Source: Bacteroidota bacterium (GTDB lineage: Bacteria; Bacteroidota; Bacteroidia; 2-12-FULL-35-15). From it: DNA of 64,000 nucleotides. Position 1 is the first letter of the stretch. The number at the start of each line of letters is the position of its first letter. The notes under the pieces are model-generated. The model saw only the letters and a program-made list of their open reading frames with translations. It was not told the DNA's origin and ran no database searches. The stretch is from positions 124,001 through 188,000 of the forward strand of contig JADKIU010000004.1 of NCBI GenBank assembly GCA_016722565.1, given 5' to 3'. The position numbers and the translations under genes are program-made. Positions 17,155-24,291 of the stretch are shown here, piece after piece.

Positions 17155-18804
17155 ATGAAAAAAGTAATTTATTTGTCGGTGTTTTCTTTGTTCATTTTTG
17201 GAGCAGCAGTTGCTCAGGAAAAAACAGAAAACAAGCAGAACGTTTTTGATAAAGGCAGTGATGCCGCTAAGATGGTTCTTGCTGAACAAAAATTTTATGC
17301 GATGGACTTTGCCGGTGCATTGGCAATTTATAAAGATGTATTGGCGGGTAAACCGAACGATGCAAATGTGCTTTTTCATATTGCTGAATGTCATTATGAA
17401 TTGAAACAATTGAAAGAAGCACGCGAATTTGCTGAAAAATCGAAAGGAATTGACCCGAAAGCGAATATTAATAATGCGCTTTTGTTAGGGAAACTCTATC
17501 AGTTGGAAGATATGAAGGACGAAGCGTTAGCGGAATTTACGTTCTTTAAAACAAATGCCGGCAATAAAGCTATTCAAGAAAGTGATGTTGATATGTACAT
17601 CCTTCAGGTAAATACAGCGAAGGAATTAATGGCAAGTCCGATTGATGTAAAAGTGGAGAATATGGGTGATGTGATCAATTCAGAGTATGAAGATAAAGCA
17701 CCAATGGTCAGCGCTGATGGAAAAACATTAATTTTTACTTCTCAACGTCCGGGTAAATCCAGCGCATTAAATCCTGAGGATGGAATGTATTTCGAGGACA
17801 TTTATATTTCTCGTTGGGATACACTGAAAAAAGCTTGGGCAGATGCCGAATTAATTCCCGGTGCATTAAATACCGAAGGACAAGATGCAGCAACCAGTAT
17901 TTCTCCGGATGGGAAACAAATTTTTCTTTTCAAAAATGATATAGAAGCGGAGTCTCGTGGAGGTGATATTTATGTTTCACGTTTGAGCTCTTCCGGGAAA
18001 TGGGGGGCACCAAAATCAATGGGGAAACCAATTAATACTACGTATGCTGAATTAGGTGCATGCATCTCTCCGGATGGTAAGACCTTATATTTTGTTAGTG
18101 AGCGTCAAGGCGGGAAAGGCAATGCCGATATCTGGATGGTAAAACGTAAAACACGTACCGAATGGGAAAAACCTGTTAACTTAGGAGATGTTGTGAATAC
18201 CGTTGAAGATGATGCAGGTATATTTTTAGCTCCTGATGGAAAAACATTGTTCTTTACTTCTAAGGGTCACAACTCGATGGGTGGATACGATGTATTTAAA
18301 ACGGTAAACGAAGGAGGAAAGTGGAGTACTCCGGTAAATTTGGGGTATCCAATCAATACCATTTACAACGACTTCTGCTTTAGCTTGTCTGTAGATGCAA
18401 AAACAGGATACATTGCCAGCAATAGAAAAGGTGGATTAGGTGGTCGTGATGTTTACAAAGTAGATTTAACGAACTATATGGTTCTTGAAAAAGACATGAA
18501 GAAAAAAGCAACAGCGGATGGACCAGTAATGGCCATTTTGAAAGGCGATGTATTTGATGGGTCTGCTGGTGCGGGAATGGAAGCAGAAATTGTAGTTTAT
18601 GATGAAACAGGAACAACGAAAGTAGGTAGCACAACTTCTTCAGAAGGAAGCGGTGAGTATTTCTTAACCTTGTTATCAGGAAAAACATATCTGGTAAAGA
18701 TTGAAGTAAAAGGCTTTAAACCGGTTGAAGAAAAAGTAGAAATAAAAGCAGCAAAGGAAGGAGCAACATCTGTTGTGAAACATTATTTGTTGTATAAAAA
18801 ATAA
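17155..18804 (+). CDS. TPR / PD40-propeller / carboxypeptidase-regulatory protein (PorE-like without OmpA domain)
   Basis: 549 residues: signal peptide (1-20, ending AAVAQ), then TPR-like helices (about 38-160, with ALAIYKDVLAGKPNDANVLF). A beta-propeller of at least five PD40/WD40-like repeats spans about 180-445 (SADGKTLIFTSQRPG, SPDGKQIFLF, SPDGKTLYFVSERQGG, APDGKTLFFTSKG, IASNRKGGLGGRDVY). A carboxypeptidase-regulatory-like domain spans about 460-549. The same order is found in PorE-type T9SS lipoproteins, which end in an OmpA peptidoglycan-binding domain. That domain is missing here, and the signal peptide has no lipobox cysteine. A periplasmic envelope role is inferred. Confidence 0.75.
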   Translation: MKKVIYLSVFSLFIFGAAVAQEKTENKQNVFDKGSDAAKMVLAEQKFYAMDFAGALAIYKDVLAGKPNDANVLFHIAECHYELKQLKEAREFAEKSKGIDPKANINNALLLGKLYQLEDMKDEALAEFTFFKTNAGNKAIQESDVDMYILQVNTAKELMASPIDVKVENMGDVINSEYEDKAPMVSADGKTLIFTSQRPGKSSALNPEDGMYFEDIYISRWDTLKKAWADAELIPGALNTEGQDAATSISPDGKQIFLFKNDIEAESRGGDIYVSRLSSSGKWGAPKSMGKPINTTYAELGACISPDGKTLYFVSERQGGKGNADIWMVKRKTRTEWEKPVNLGDVVNTVEDDAGIFLAPDGKTLFFTSKGHNSMGGYDVFKTVNEGGKWSTPVNLGYPINTIYNDFCFSLSVDAKTGYIASNRKGGLGGRDVYKVDLTNYMVLEKDMKKKATADGPVMAILKGDVFDGSAGAGMEAEIVVYDETGTTKVGSTTSSEGSGEYFLTLLSGKTYLVKIEVKGFKPVEEKVEIKAAKEGATSVVKHYLLYKK

Positions 18805-18825
18805 TAATAAGCAATTTTTAAAAGT

Positions 18826-18860
18826 AAAGCCATTCTAGATAAAAGAATGGCTTTTTTTAT
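18826..18860 (+). terminator. Rho-independent terminator of the PorE-like gene
   Basis: Hairpin aaagccattct / agaatggcttt followed by a T run. Confidence 0.85.
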
Positions 18861-18861
18861 G

Positions 18862-18946
18862 CGTCATTGCGAGGAACGAAGCAATCTCTAATGATGAAGA
18901 GAGAAGCCTCCATTGACGAAAGATTGCTTCGTTCCTCGCAATGACG
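18862..18946. repeat. MITE/REP-like element with 26-bp perfect inverted repeats
   Basis: Left arm 18862-18887 begins cgtcattgcgaggaacg and right arm 18921-18946 is its exact reverse complement, with 33 bp between them. The arm sequence (cattgcgaggaacgaagcaat) is one I recognise as a dispersed palindromic repeat in many bacterial genomes. It has no coding capacity and lies between the terminator and the stop codon of the deacetylase gene. Confidence 0.8.
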
Positions 18947-18975
18947 TCCTAAATAGGAATGATTTGCTAGATTAT

Positions 18976-19770
18976 TTATTTCGAAAATAAAAAAGAACGA
19001 AACTCCGGATTGAGCTTGTTTGGGAAATTGTCGTTTAGTTCGGGAAGCGTAAATCCATCTTCTTTTAATTGTGAGAGGATCAAGTCGACAGCTTTGGGAA
19101 CCCAGCTGCGATCGTAATCGGATGGTTTGTTTTTTGAACGAGCAACATTTATTTTAGAGTTTATTTTAGGATGTTCATTTCTCCCATCATGTAAAACATA
19201 AACTCCTCCATTGTTTGCTTTTATTTTTTCTGTAAAATGTCCGATAAATTTTTTCATCCCAACAGGTTTTACTTTATGATCGAAAAAGAAATCGGTAACA
19301 GGAAGGAGTTGCATGTTTTTTGATTCCCAAAAAGGAATGTGCTTTTTGAGATACGCTCCATAACCCGGCCGAAAATATTCAATTTGATGTGCAGTGCTTT
19401 CGATGGCTTCACAAATCGCGTTGTTGCATGCATCAATATCTTCTGCAATCGCTTTCATTCGTTTGAAAACAAAAGGATCACCCGTGTTACCGTGATTTCC
19501 TATAATGTGTCCATCCTGAAATAGTTGCTTTACAATATGTGGGTGTTGCTTTACATTTTTTCCGATCAAACAAAAAGCAGCTTTTACATTGTGCGTCTTT
19601 AAAACAGAAAGTAAATCTAAAGTAATGTTGTCGATGTGATTCGGGCCATCATCAAAGGTTAGTAATACAGGTTTGAAATTGGCGTTTCCTTTTAGGTTCG
19701 GACGAACAATAGAGTAGCGCTGAATCGGCAGAATAGAAGAGACGGAGCCAATGTTTTTTAAAATTCTCAT
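18976..19770 (-). CDS. polysaccharide deacetylase (NodB-like) protein
   Basis: 264 residues. The NodB motif 1 is intact (LLTFDDGPNH, about 37-46) and a late motif VYVLHDGR (about 192-199) corresponds to motif 5. In motif 2, normally HxxxH after IGN, the sequence is GHIIGNHGNTGDP: the first histidine is present but the second metal ligand position is occupied by G. The metal site may thus be modified. No signal peptide is evident, so its place of action is uncertain. The start overlaps the stop of the acetyltransferase gene by 4 bp, so the two are translationally coupled. Confidence 0.8.
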   Translation of the reverse strand: MRILKNIGSVSSILPIQRYSIVRPNLKGNANFKPVLLTFDDGPNHIDNITLDLLSVLKTHNVKAAFCLIGKNVKQHPHIVKQLFQDGHIIGNHGNTGDPFVFKRMKAIAEDIDACNNAICEAIESTAHQIEYFRPGYGAYLKKHIPFWESKNMQLLPVTDFFFDHKVKPVGMKKFIGHFTEKIKANNGGVYVLHDGRNEHPKINSKINVARSKNKPSDYDRSWVPKAVDLILSQLKEDGFTLPELNDNFPNKLNPEFRSFLFSK

Positions 19771-20267
19771 TTTCTTCTTATTGCATAAATCAATTCGTCT
19801 TTGTATTCTCCATTTTTGAACAGCGTTTTTTCGAACCTTGCTTCCAAAATAAATCCTGCTTTTTCTAGGACACGTTGAGAGGCGAAATTCGTTCCGTATG
19901 GCCGCGCAAAGATTCTGGTGATGTCAAAATTTTTAAAGCCGTAATCTGCTATTTGTTCAATGGCCTTTGTGATAATTCCATTGCCCCAATAATGTTCTCC
20001 TAACCAATAGCCTAATTCTGCATTTTTACGATGAACCTCTTCTTGCGGATGTATGCCAATGCCACCGCATGCTTCACCATTGATATCAATTGCAAAAATA
20101 TTCGTTGGTGTGTTTTTAGTCGCAAATTCGATAAACATTTTTCCGTTTTCTTTGGTGTAGGGATATGGAAATTTATCCGTTAAGTTGTTTGCAATTTTTG
20201 GATTGTTTGCATACTTGACCAAACTGTTTAAATCATTTATTGTAAACGGGCGAAGGGTGAAATGCAT
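19767..20267 (-). CDS. GNAT family N-acetyltransferase (RimJ/RimL type)
   Basis: 166 residues, a complete GNAT domain of the Acetyltransf_3 (RimJ/RimL) kind. It begins LRPFTINDLNSLVKYANNP, carries the acetyl-CoA segment ELGYWLGEHYWGNGIITKAI, and has the late NxxSxRVLEKAGF block (here NFASQRVLEKAGF). Acetyl-CoA is the expected donor; the acceptor is unknown. Coupling with the deacetylase gene (4-bp overlap) and a 3-bp gap to the upstream gene suggest a three-gene operon. Confidence 0.88.
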   Translation of the reverse strand: MHFTLRPFTINDLNSLVKYANNPKIANNLTDKFPYPYTKENGKMFIEFATKNTPTNIFAIDINGEACGGIGIHPQEEVHRKNAELGYWLGEHYWGNGIITKAIEQIADYGFKNFDITRIFARPYGTNFASQRVLEKAGFILEARFEKTLFKNGEYKDELIYAIRRK

Positions 20268-20270
20268 GAT

Positions 20271-20975
20271 TTATTTATTGTTTTCGTCAAATGCTAGTTT
20301 TTTATTTTTCATGGCTCCTTGCCATCCTGCAGGAAAAATAGCATTGTTGTCCTCGTAAATTTTTGCCATTACTTCCTGCACACGCGCTTGAATTTTAGCA
20401 GGTAATTCGTAAAAGGCTTTGTCTACTTTTGTATTTCTTTGAAAATCCAATTCTCCATTTTGATGACGGATGGCATACTTGGAGTTTTTATAATAGGTCA
20501 GGATTTTGATTCTGCCATCACCTGTCCCATTGCTTCCGGATGTACCGTAAATGATGATGGGGTCAATGATACTGTCTCCATCAAGGTCTTTTAACTCAAT
20601 GTATTTGCTCCAAAACCAAATAGATGTTTCCTCTGAAATTTCGTTTGTTTTTAATTTGAAATCGTTGATGGTCCATTGAATCGTCAACTTATTGGATTCA
20701 GATAGAACGTTGAATGCTTTAATGGTATCATTTTTTGTTTCTTTCACTTCTTTTTCGTTCCCATTTTCGGTGAGAATGAGGTAGTGCTTCCCAAGTTTAT
20801 CAGTGTATTCGTAAGCTTTGAAAATTGGAAAACGGATGCCGAGTTCTTTCTTTGTAGCATCCGTAAAAACTGTTTGAATGATGGAATCGGTTAAAACTTT
20901 ACTTTCTACAATAGTTTGTTGCCCAAAAGAAAAAAGGGATATTAAAAAGAATAAAAGAGTTGGAATAGATTTCAT
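20271..20975 (-). CDS. secreted protein of unknown function (possibly M949_RS01915-like family)
   Basis: 234 residues: signal peptide (1-18, ending LFSFGQ). Then beta-rich sequence with GKHYLILTENG, ISEETSIWFWSKYIELKDLDGDSI, a Gly-rich YGTSGSNGTGDGRIKI and a helical tail. I recall a family with this SIWFWxKYxExKDLDGDxxxDPIIxYGTSG pattern annotated as M949_RS01915, but cannot confirm this. The DLDGDSIID segment looks like a calcium-binding loop. It heads the operon with the acetyltransferase and deacetylase. Confidence 0.6.
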   Translation of the reverse strand: MKSIPTLLFFLISLFSFGQQTIVESKVLTDSIIQTVFTDATKKELGIRFPIFKAYEYTDKLGKHYLILTENGNEKEVKETKNDTIKAFNVLSESNKLTIQWTINDFKLKTNEISEETSIWFWSKYIELKDLDGDSIIDPIIIYGTSGSNGTGDGRIKILTYYKNSKYAIRHQNGELDFQRNTKVDKAFYELPAKIQARVQEVMAKIYEDNNAIFPAGWQGAMKNKKLAFDENNK

Positions 20976-21004
20976 TTTTGTTGTTTGTTAAGTTACTAAT
21001 ATAC

Positions 21005-21037
21005 AAAAAAACGCCTTCCGATTAGGAAGGCGTTCTC
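21005..21037 (-). terminator. Rho-independent terminator of gdhA
   Basis: Hairpin aacgccttccgattaggaaggcgtt with a T-rich tail on the minus strand, separated from the gdhA stop codon by the 8-bp tandem repeat. Confidence 0.8.
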
Positions 21038-21041
21038 TTAA

Positions 21042-21073
21042 AAACCTAGTCACCTAGTCACTTAGTTACTTAG
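21042..21073. repeat. 8-bp tandem repeat T(T/C)AC(C/T)TAG, about 4 units
   Basis: Units aaacctag, tcacctag, tcacttag, ttacttag. The gdhA stop codon (TAA on the minus strand, 21072-21070) is inside the last unit and the terminator hairpin follows directly. It is the same arrangement as at 49511-49590. Confidence 0.8.
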
Positions 21074-22338
21074 TATTGTCCTCTTGCTTTGATTCCTAAT
21101 TCTACTTTTTGTAAAGCAGTAATGTAAGCGCCAATACGCATTGTGGTTTTGTATTTTTGTCCGTTGTTCCAAACGCTTTCGAAAGCGGCACTCATAGAAG
21201 CATCGTGTTTTGCGTTTACATCATCTTCTGTCCAGTAATAACCTTGGTTATTTTGTACCCATTCGAAATAAGAAACCGTTACACCACCACCATTCGCTAA
21301 AATATCCGGAACAACAATGATTCCTTTTTCTTGAAGGATATGATCTGCTTCAGCAGTAGTTGGGCCATTAGCACCTTCTACAATTAATTTAGCTTTTACA
21401 GCGTGTGCGATTTCTTCAGTGATTACGTTTTGTAATGCTGCAGGAACTAAAACATCAACATTTGCAGTTAAAAGTTCGGAAGGTTTAATTTCAACACCAC
21501 CGGTAAATCCTTTTAATACATTTCCATTTGCTTTTACATAATCCAATGCCGCTTTGATGTCAATTCCTTTCTCATTCCAGAAAGTAGCAGTATGATCACC
21601 AATTGCGCAAATTTTAATGCCTTGTTCGTGCAATAAACGTGCAGCATGAGAACCAACATTACCAAAACCTTGAACAGCACAGGTTGCTTTTTTTGCATCC
21701 ATGTTCATTTTTTTCAAAGCAGCTAATGTTGCTACCATCACTCCGCGACCGGTTGCAGCATCACGACCTAATGAACCACCTAAACCAACAGGTTTTCCTG
21801 TTGTAACACCTGGGAAATTTCCGCGGTGAACTTTGTTGTAGGCATCCACTAACCAAGCCATTTCACGTCCGCTTGTTCCCATATCCGGAGCAGGAATATC
21901 TTTTGTTGGGCCAAATACATCAGCCATTGCTACAGTATAGGCTTTTGTTAAACGTTCCAATTCTCCAACACTCATCTTACGTGGATCACATTTGATTCCG
22001 CCTTTACCACCGCCATAAGGCAAGTTGGCAACAGCACATTTAAATGTCATCCAAGCTGAAAGAGCTTTTACTTCGTCATCACATACATCCATTGCGTAAC
22101 GGATACCACCTTTTGATGGACCGAGTACGGTAGAGTGCACGGTTCTGAATCCTTCAAAAACTTCCATTTTGCCGTTATCCATCATAATCGGAAGGCTAAC
22201 TTTAACTTGTTTTTGAGGATTTCTTAATACTGTTGTAACTTCTTCTGATAAACCATAAATTTTTGCAGCGACATCAAGTCTGGCAAGAACTGCATCAAAC
22301 ATACTGTCGTGACTTTCTACTGTTGTCTTAGTTGTCAT
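21070..22338 (-). CDS. gdhA: Glu/Leu/Phe/Val family dehydrogenase (glutamate dehydrogenase)
   Basis: 422 residues, the length of hexameric NAD(P)-dependent glutamate dehydrogenases. Motifs: GPSKGGIRY (about 78-86), KCAVANLPYGGGKGGI with the catalytic lysine (about 103-118), the aspartate loop PAPDMGTSGREM (about 148-160), the Rossmann GFGNVGSHAA (about 225) and EGANGPTT (about 328). It interconverts glutamate and 2-oxoglutarate plus ammonia. A single-gene unit: terminator downstream and 176 bp of AT-rich leader upstream. Coenzyme preference is not assigned. Confidence 0.93.
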   Translation of the reverse strand: MTTKTTVESHDSMFDAVLARLDVAAKIYGLSEEVTTVLRNPQKQVKVSLPIMMDNGKMEVFEGFRTVHSTVLGPSKGGIRYAMDVCDDEVKALSAWMTFKCAVANLPYGGGKGGIKCDPRKMSVGELERLTKAYTVAMADVFGPTKDIPAPDMGTSGREMAWLVDAYNKVHRGNFPGVTTGKPVGLGGSLGRDAATGRGVMVATLAALKKMNMDAKKATCAVQGFGNVGSHAARLLHEQGIKICAIGDHTATFWNEKGIDIKAALDYVKANGNVLKGFTGGVEIKPSELLTANVDVLVPAALQNVITEEIAHAVKAKLIVEGANGPTTAEADHILQEKGIIVVPDILANGGGVTVSYFEWVQNNQGYYWTEDDVNAKHDASMSAAFESVWNNGQKYKTTMRIGAYITALQKVELGIKARGQY

Positions 22339-22514
22339 AAATTTTTATGTTCGGTTCCGTATTAATAGAGAGTCGGAACGCATTAAAGTCTGCGAATTTA
22401 AGTAAAATTATATAGTATTTAAAATGTAATCGTTAAATATGGCTTTTCCTTCGTTTAATTGCCTTTTTTGACGATTTTTTTAGAATTATTGTAATGTAAC
22501 TTATTTTTAATCAA

Positions 22515-22700
22515 TTAGTTGTGTTTCTTTCGTTTCCTGATTTTATCTCTTTCTTCGTCCCTTTTTAAGGCAATCCATACTCTTATAACGATGTAGAGAA
22601 GAATGCCGACAGCGATAATATAAGTCCACAAGGGCATTCCGTATGCGCTATCATAAGGGGCAGCATATTCGGATCCTGCGAAAGAATAGGATAGAAACAT
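22515..22700 (-). CDS. small membrane protein of unknown function
   Basis: 61 residues: one hydrophobic segment (about 24-45, WTYIIAVGILLYIVIRVWIAL) followed by a strongly basic tail (KRDEERDKIRKRKKHN), so an inner-membrane protein with cytoplasmic C-terminus. Its ATG directly follows the cdsA stop codon with no gap, which indicates translational coupling. No family recognised. Confidence 0.6.
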   Translation of the reverse strand: MFLSYSFAGSEYAAPYDSAYGMPLWTYIIAVGILLYIVIRVWIALKRDEERDKIRKRKKHN

Positions 22701-23516
22701 CTAGGCGAAAAATTTGATGAGGTAGAGGTATGTGAAAACGAAAGGCGTTGCCATCAAAAGGCTATCAAATCGATCCAATATTCCTCCATGTCCGGGTAAT
22801 AATGTTCCCGAGTCTTTAACATTTTTGCTTCGTTTATAAAGGGATTCTACTAAATCACCCAGGGTACCGATTACGATCAATATACCGGCAATGATCATCC
22901 AGTCGATGATGCTATAATCGGTATACCATTTTGAAATAATGAATACCACAATATAACTCGCGATTGCACCACCGATACTTCCTTCCCATGATTTGCCGGG
23001 AGATACACGTGGAAATAATTTCCGTTTCCCGAAAGCGGATCCTGCCAAATATGCTCCTGAATCGTTACACCAAAGAATAAAAAAGAAACCGAACAAAAGT
23101 TCATGATTGTATTTGCCGGAATATGTTACTAAATAATTCAATAATGAAAACGGCACGGCAACATATACAATTCCCAAAATGGTAAAAGCAATGTTTCGAA
23201 ACGGATTTTTTGATTTTGTGTATAATTCAAAAATGAAAATGAGAAAAACAACGGGAATGTTAATGATTAAGAGGTGTGCATCGTATCCCATACAAACAAG
23301 CACGGTAGTTGTAAAAATTCCTGCTCCGGCAATCGTCCCAATTACTTTTTGTGGTTTGTTTTCTCCTTTTTCTGAAAGGGTATAAAATTCCCAAACGCCT
23401 AAAATGGTAATAATGAAAAATAATATAGAAAAGGAAAGTTGATTGTAATACGTGCATCCTAAAAGAACTGCAACAAATGCACCAGCGGTAAGTGTACGTT
23501 TAAAAAAGTTGTTCAT
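22701..23516 (-). CDS. cdsA: phosphatidate cytidylyltransferase
   Basis: 271 residues with about seven hydrophobic segments. The C-terminal CDS signature is complete: GDLVESLYKRSKNVKDSG, then LLPGHGGILDRFDSL. It makes CDP-diacylglycerol from CTP and phosphatidic acid in the inner membrane, the entry to phospholipid synthesis. It is 8 bp downstream of the LUD protein gene and is followed without gap by the small membrane protein gene. Confidence 0.95.
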   Translation of the reverse strand: MNNFFKRTLTAGAFVAVLLGCTYYNQLSFSILFFIITILGVWEFYTLSEKGENKPQKVIGTIAGAGIFTTTVLVCMGYDAHLLIINIPVVFLIFIFELYTKSKNPFRNIAFTILGIVYVAVPFSLLNYLVTYSGKYNHELLFGFFFILWCNDSGAYLAGSAFGKRKLFPRVSPGKSWEGSIGGAIASYIVVFIISKWYTDYSIIDWMIIAGILIVIGTLGDLVESLYKRSKNVKDSGTLLPGHGGILDRFDSLLMATPFVFTYLYLIKFFA

Positions 23517-23524
23517 GTTTGATC

Positions 23525-24184
23525 TTAGTTATTATCCACATGCACATCATCAATTAAAAATACAAATACTTCTTTTGGTCCATGTGCGCCTTGAACCAAT
23601 GTTTTTTCAATATCAGCCGTTTTGCTTGGACCGGTAATGGTTGAAATCATCGAAGGTAATTTATCGTTGTGTTTTTCTTTAATAAATTTTAATCCGTCTT
23701 TGATGTTGTCTACTAGTTGAGAGGTGTATGCTACAACAATATGAAAATTTGCATATACAGGTAATCGTCTGCCTGAGGCCTGTTTGGAAGTAATCATAAT
23801 GCTTCCGGTTCTCGCGATTAAACATTCACACAAGGTGATACCAATATCGGTATTTAATAAATCGACTTCATTATCCGAAAAGGTAATTTTTCCTTTTTTT
23901 AAAAGTTCTTTCAATTGGGGTTCCAAGCAGAATAAGTTTTTCCACTCATTGTCTTTCACAATCCAATCAAAATTTTCTATGAATTCTGTTTCATTTTCAC
24001 AAAAGATAAATTTCCCGTTGAGAGCAGTGAAGTTTTGAGCAAATTGCATTTCGAGGGATTCTTCAGAAGTAGCAAAGATTTCTGAATCAATGTCAATGTC
24101 ACCAATCTCTTGAGTAGATTTATGAATCAACGCTTTCCGAATTTTTTTTAATATTTTTTCTTTTGAAGTAGTACTGTCGCTCAT
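23525..24184 (-). CDS. LUD domain protein (LutC/YkgG-like)
   Basis: 219 residues. The C-terminal half has the LUD pattern: IGITLCECLIARTGSIM, then ASGRRLPVYANFHIVV and ITGPSKTADIEKTLVQGAHGP. LutC is a subunit of the lactate oxidase complex LutABC, but no lutA or lutB is present. Stand-alone LUD proteins between ftsH and cdsA are, as I recall, common in Bacteroidota, and their role is unclear. A terminator separates it from ftsH, so it probably has its own promoter and drives cdsA. Confidence 0.85.
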   Translation of the reverse strand: MSDSTTSKEKILKKIRKALIHKSTQEIGDIDIDSEIFATSEESLEMQFAQNFTALNGKFIFCENETEFIENFDWIVKDNEWKNLFCLEPQLKELLKKGKITFSDNEVDLLNTDIGITLCECLIARTGSIMITSKQASGRRLPVYANFHIVVAYTSQLVDNIKDGLKFIKEKHNDKLPSMISTITGPSKTADIEKTLVQGAHGPKEVFVFLIDDVHVDNN

Positions 24185-24248
24185 TTACGGTACGAATAAC
24201 ACCCTTCGACTAATCTCAGGGGGCAATTAATTGTGTTTTGTTATATCC

Positions 24249-24280
24249 AAAAGGGAATGCCGAAAGGCATTCCCTTTTAA
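24249..24280 (-). terminator. Rho-independent terminator of ftsH
   Basis: Hairpin aaaagggaatgcc-gaaa-ggcattccctttt, located just after the ftsH stop codon on the minus strand. Confidence 0.85.
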
Positions 24281-24291
24281 TGGTTTCAACT

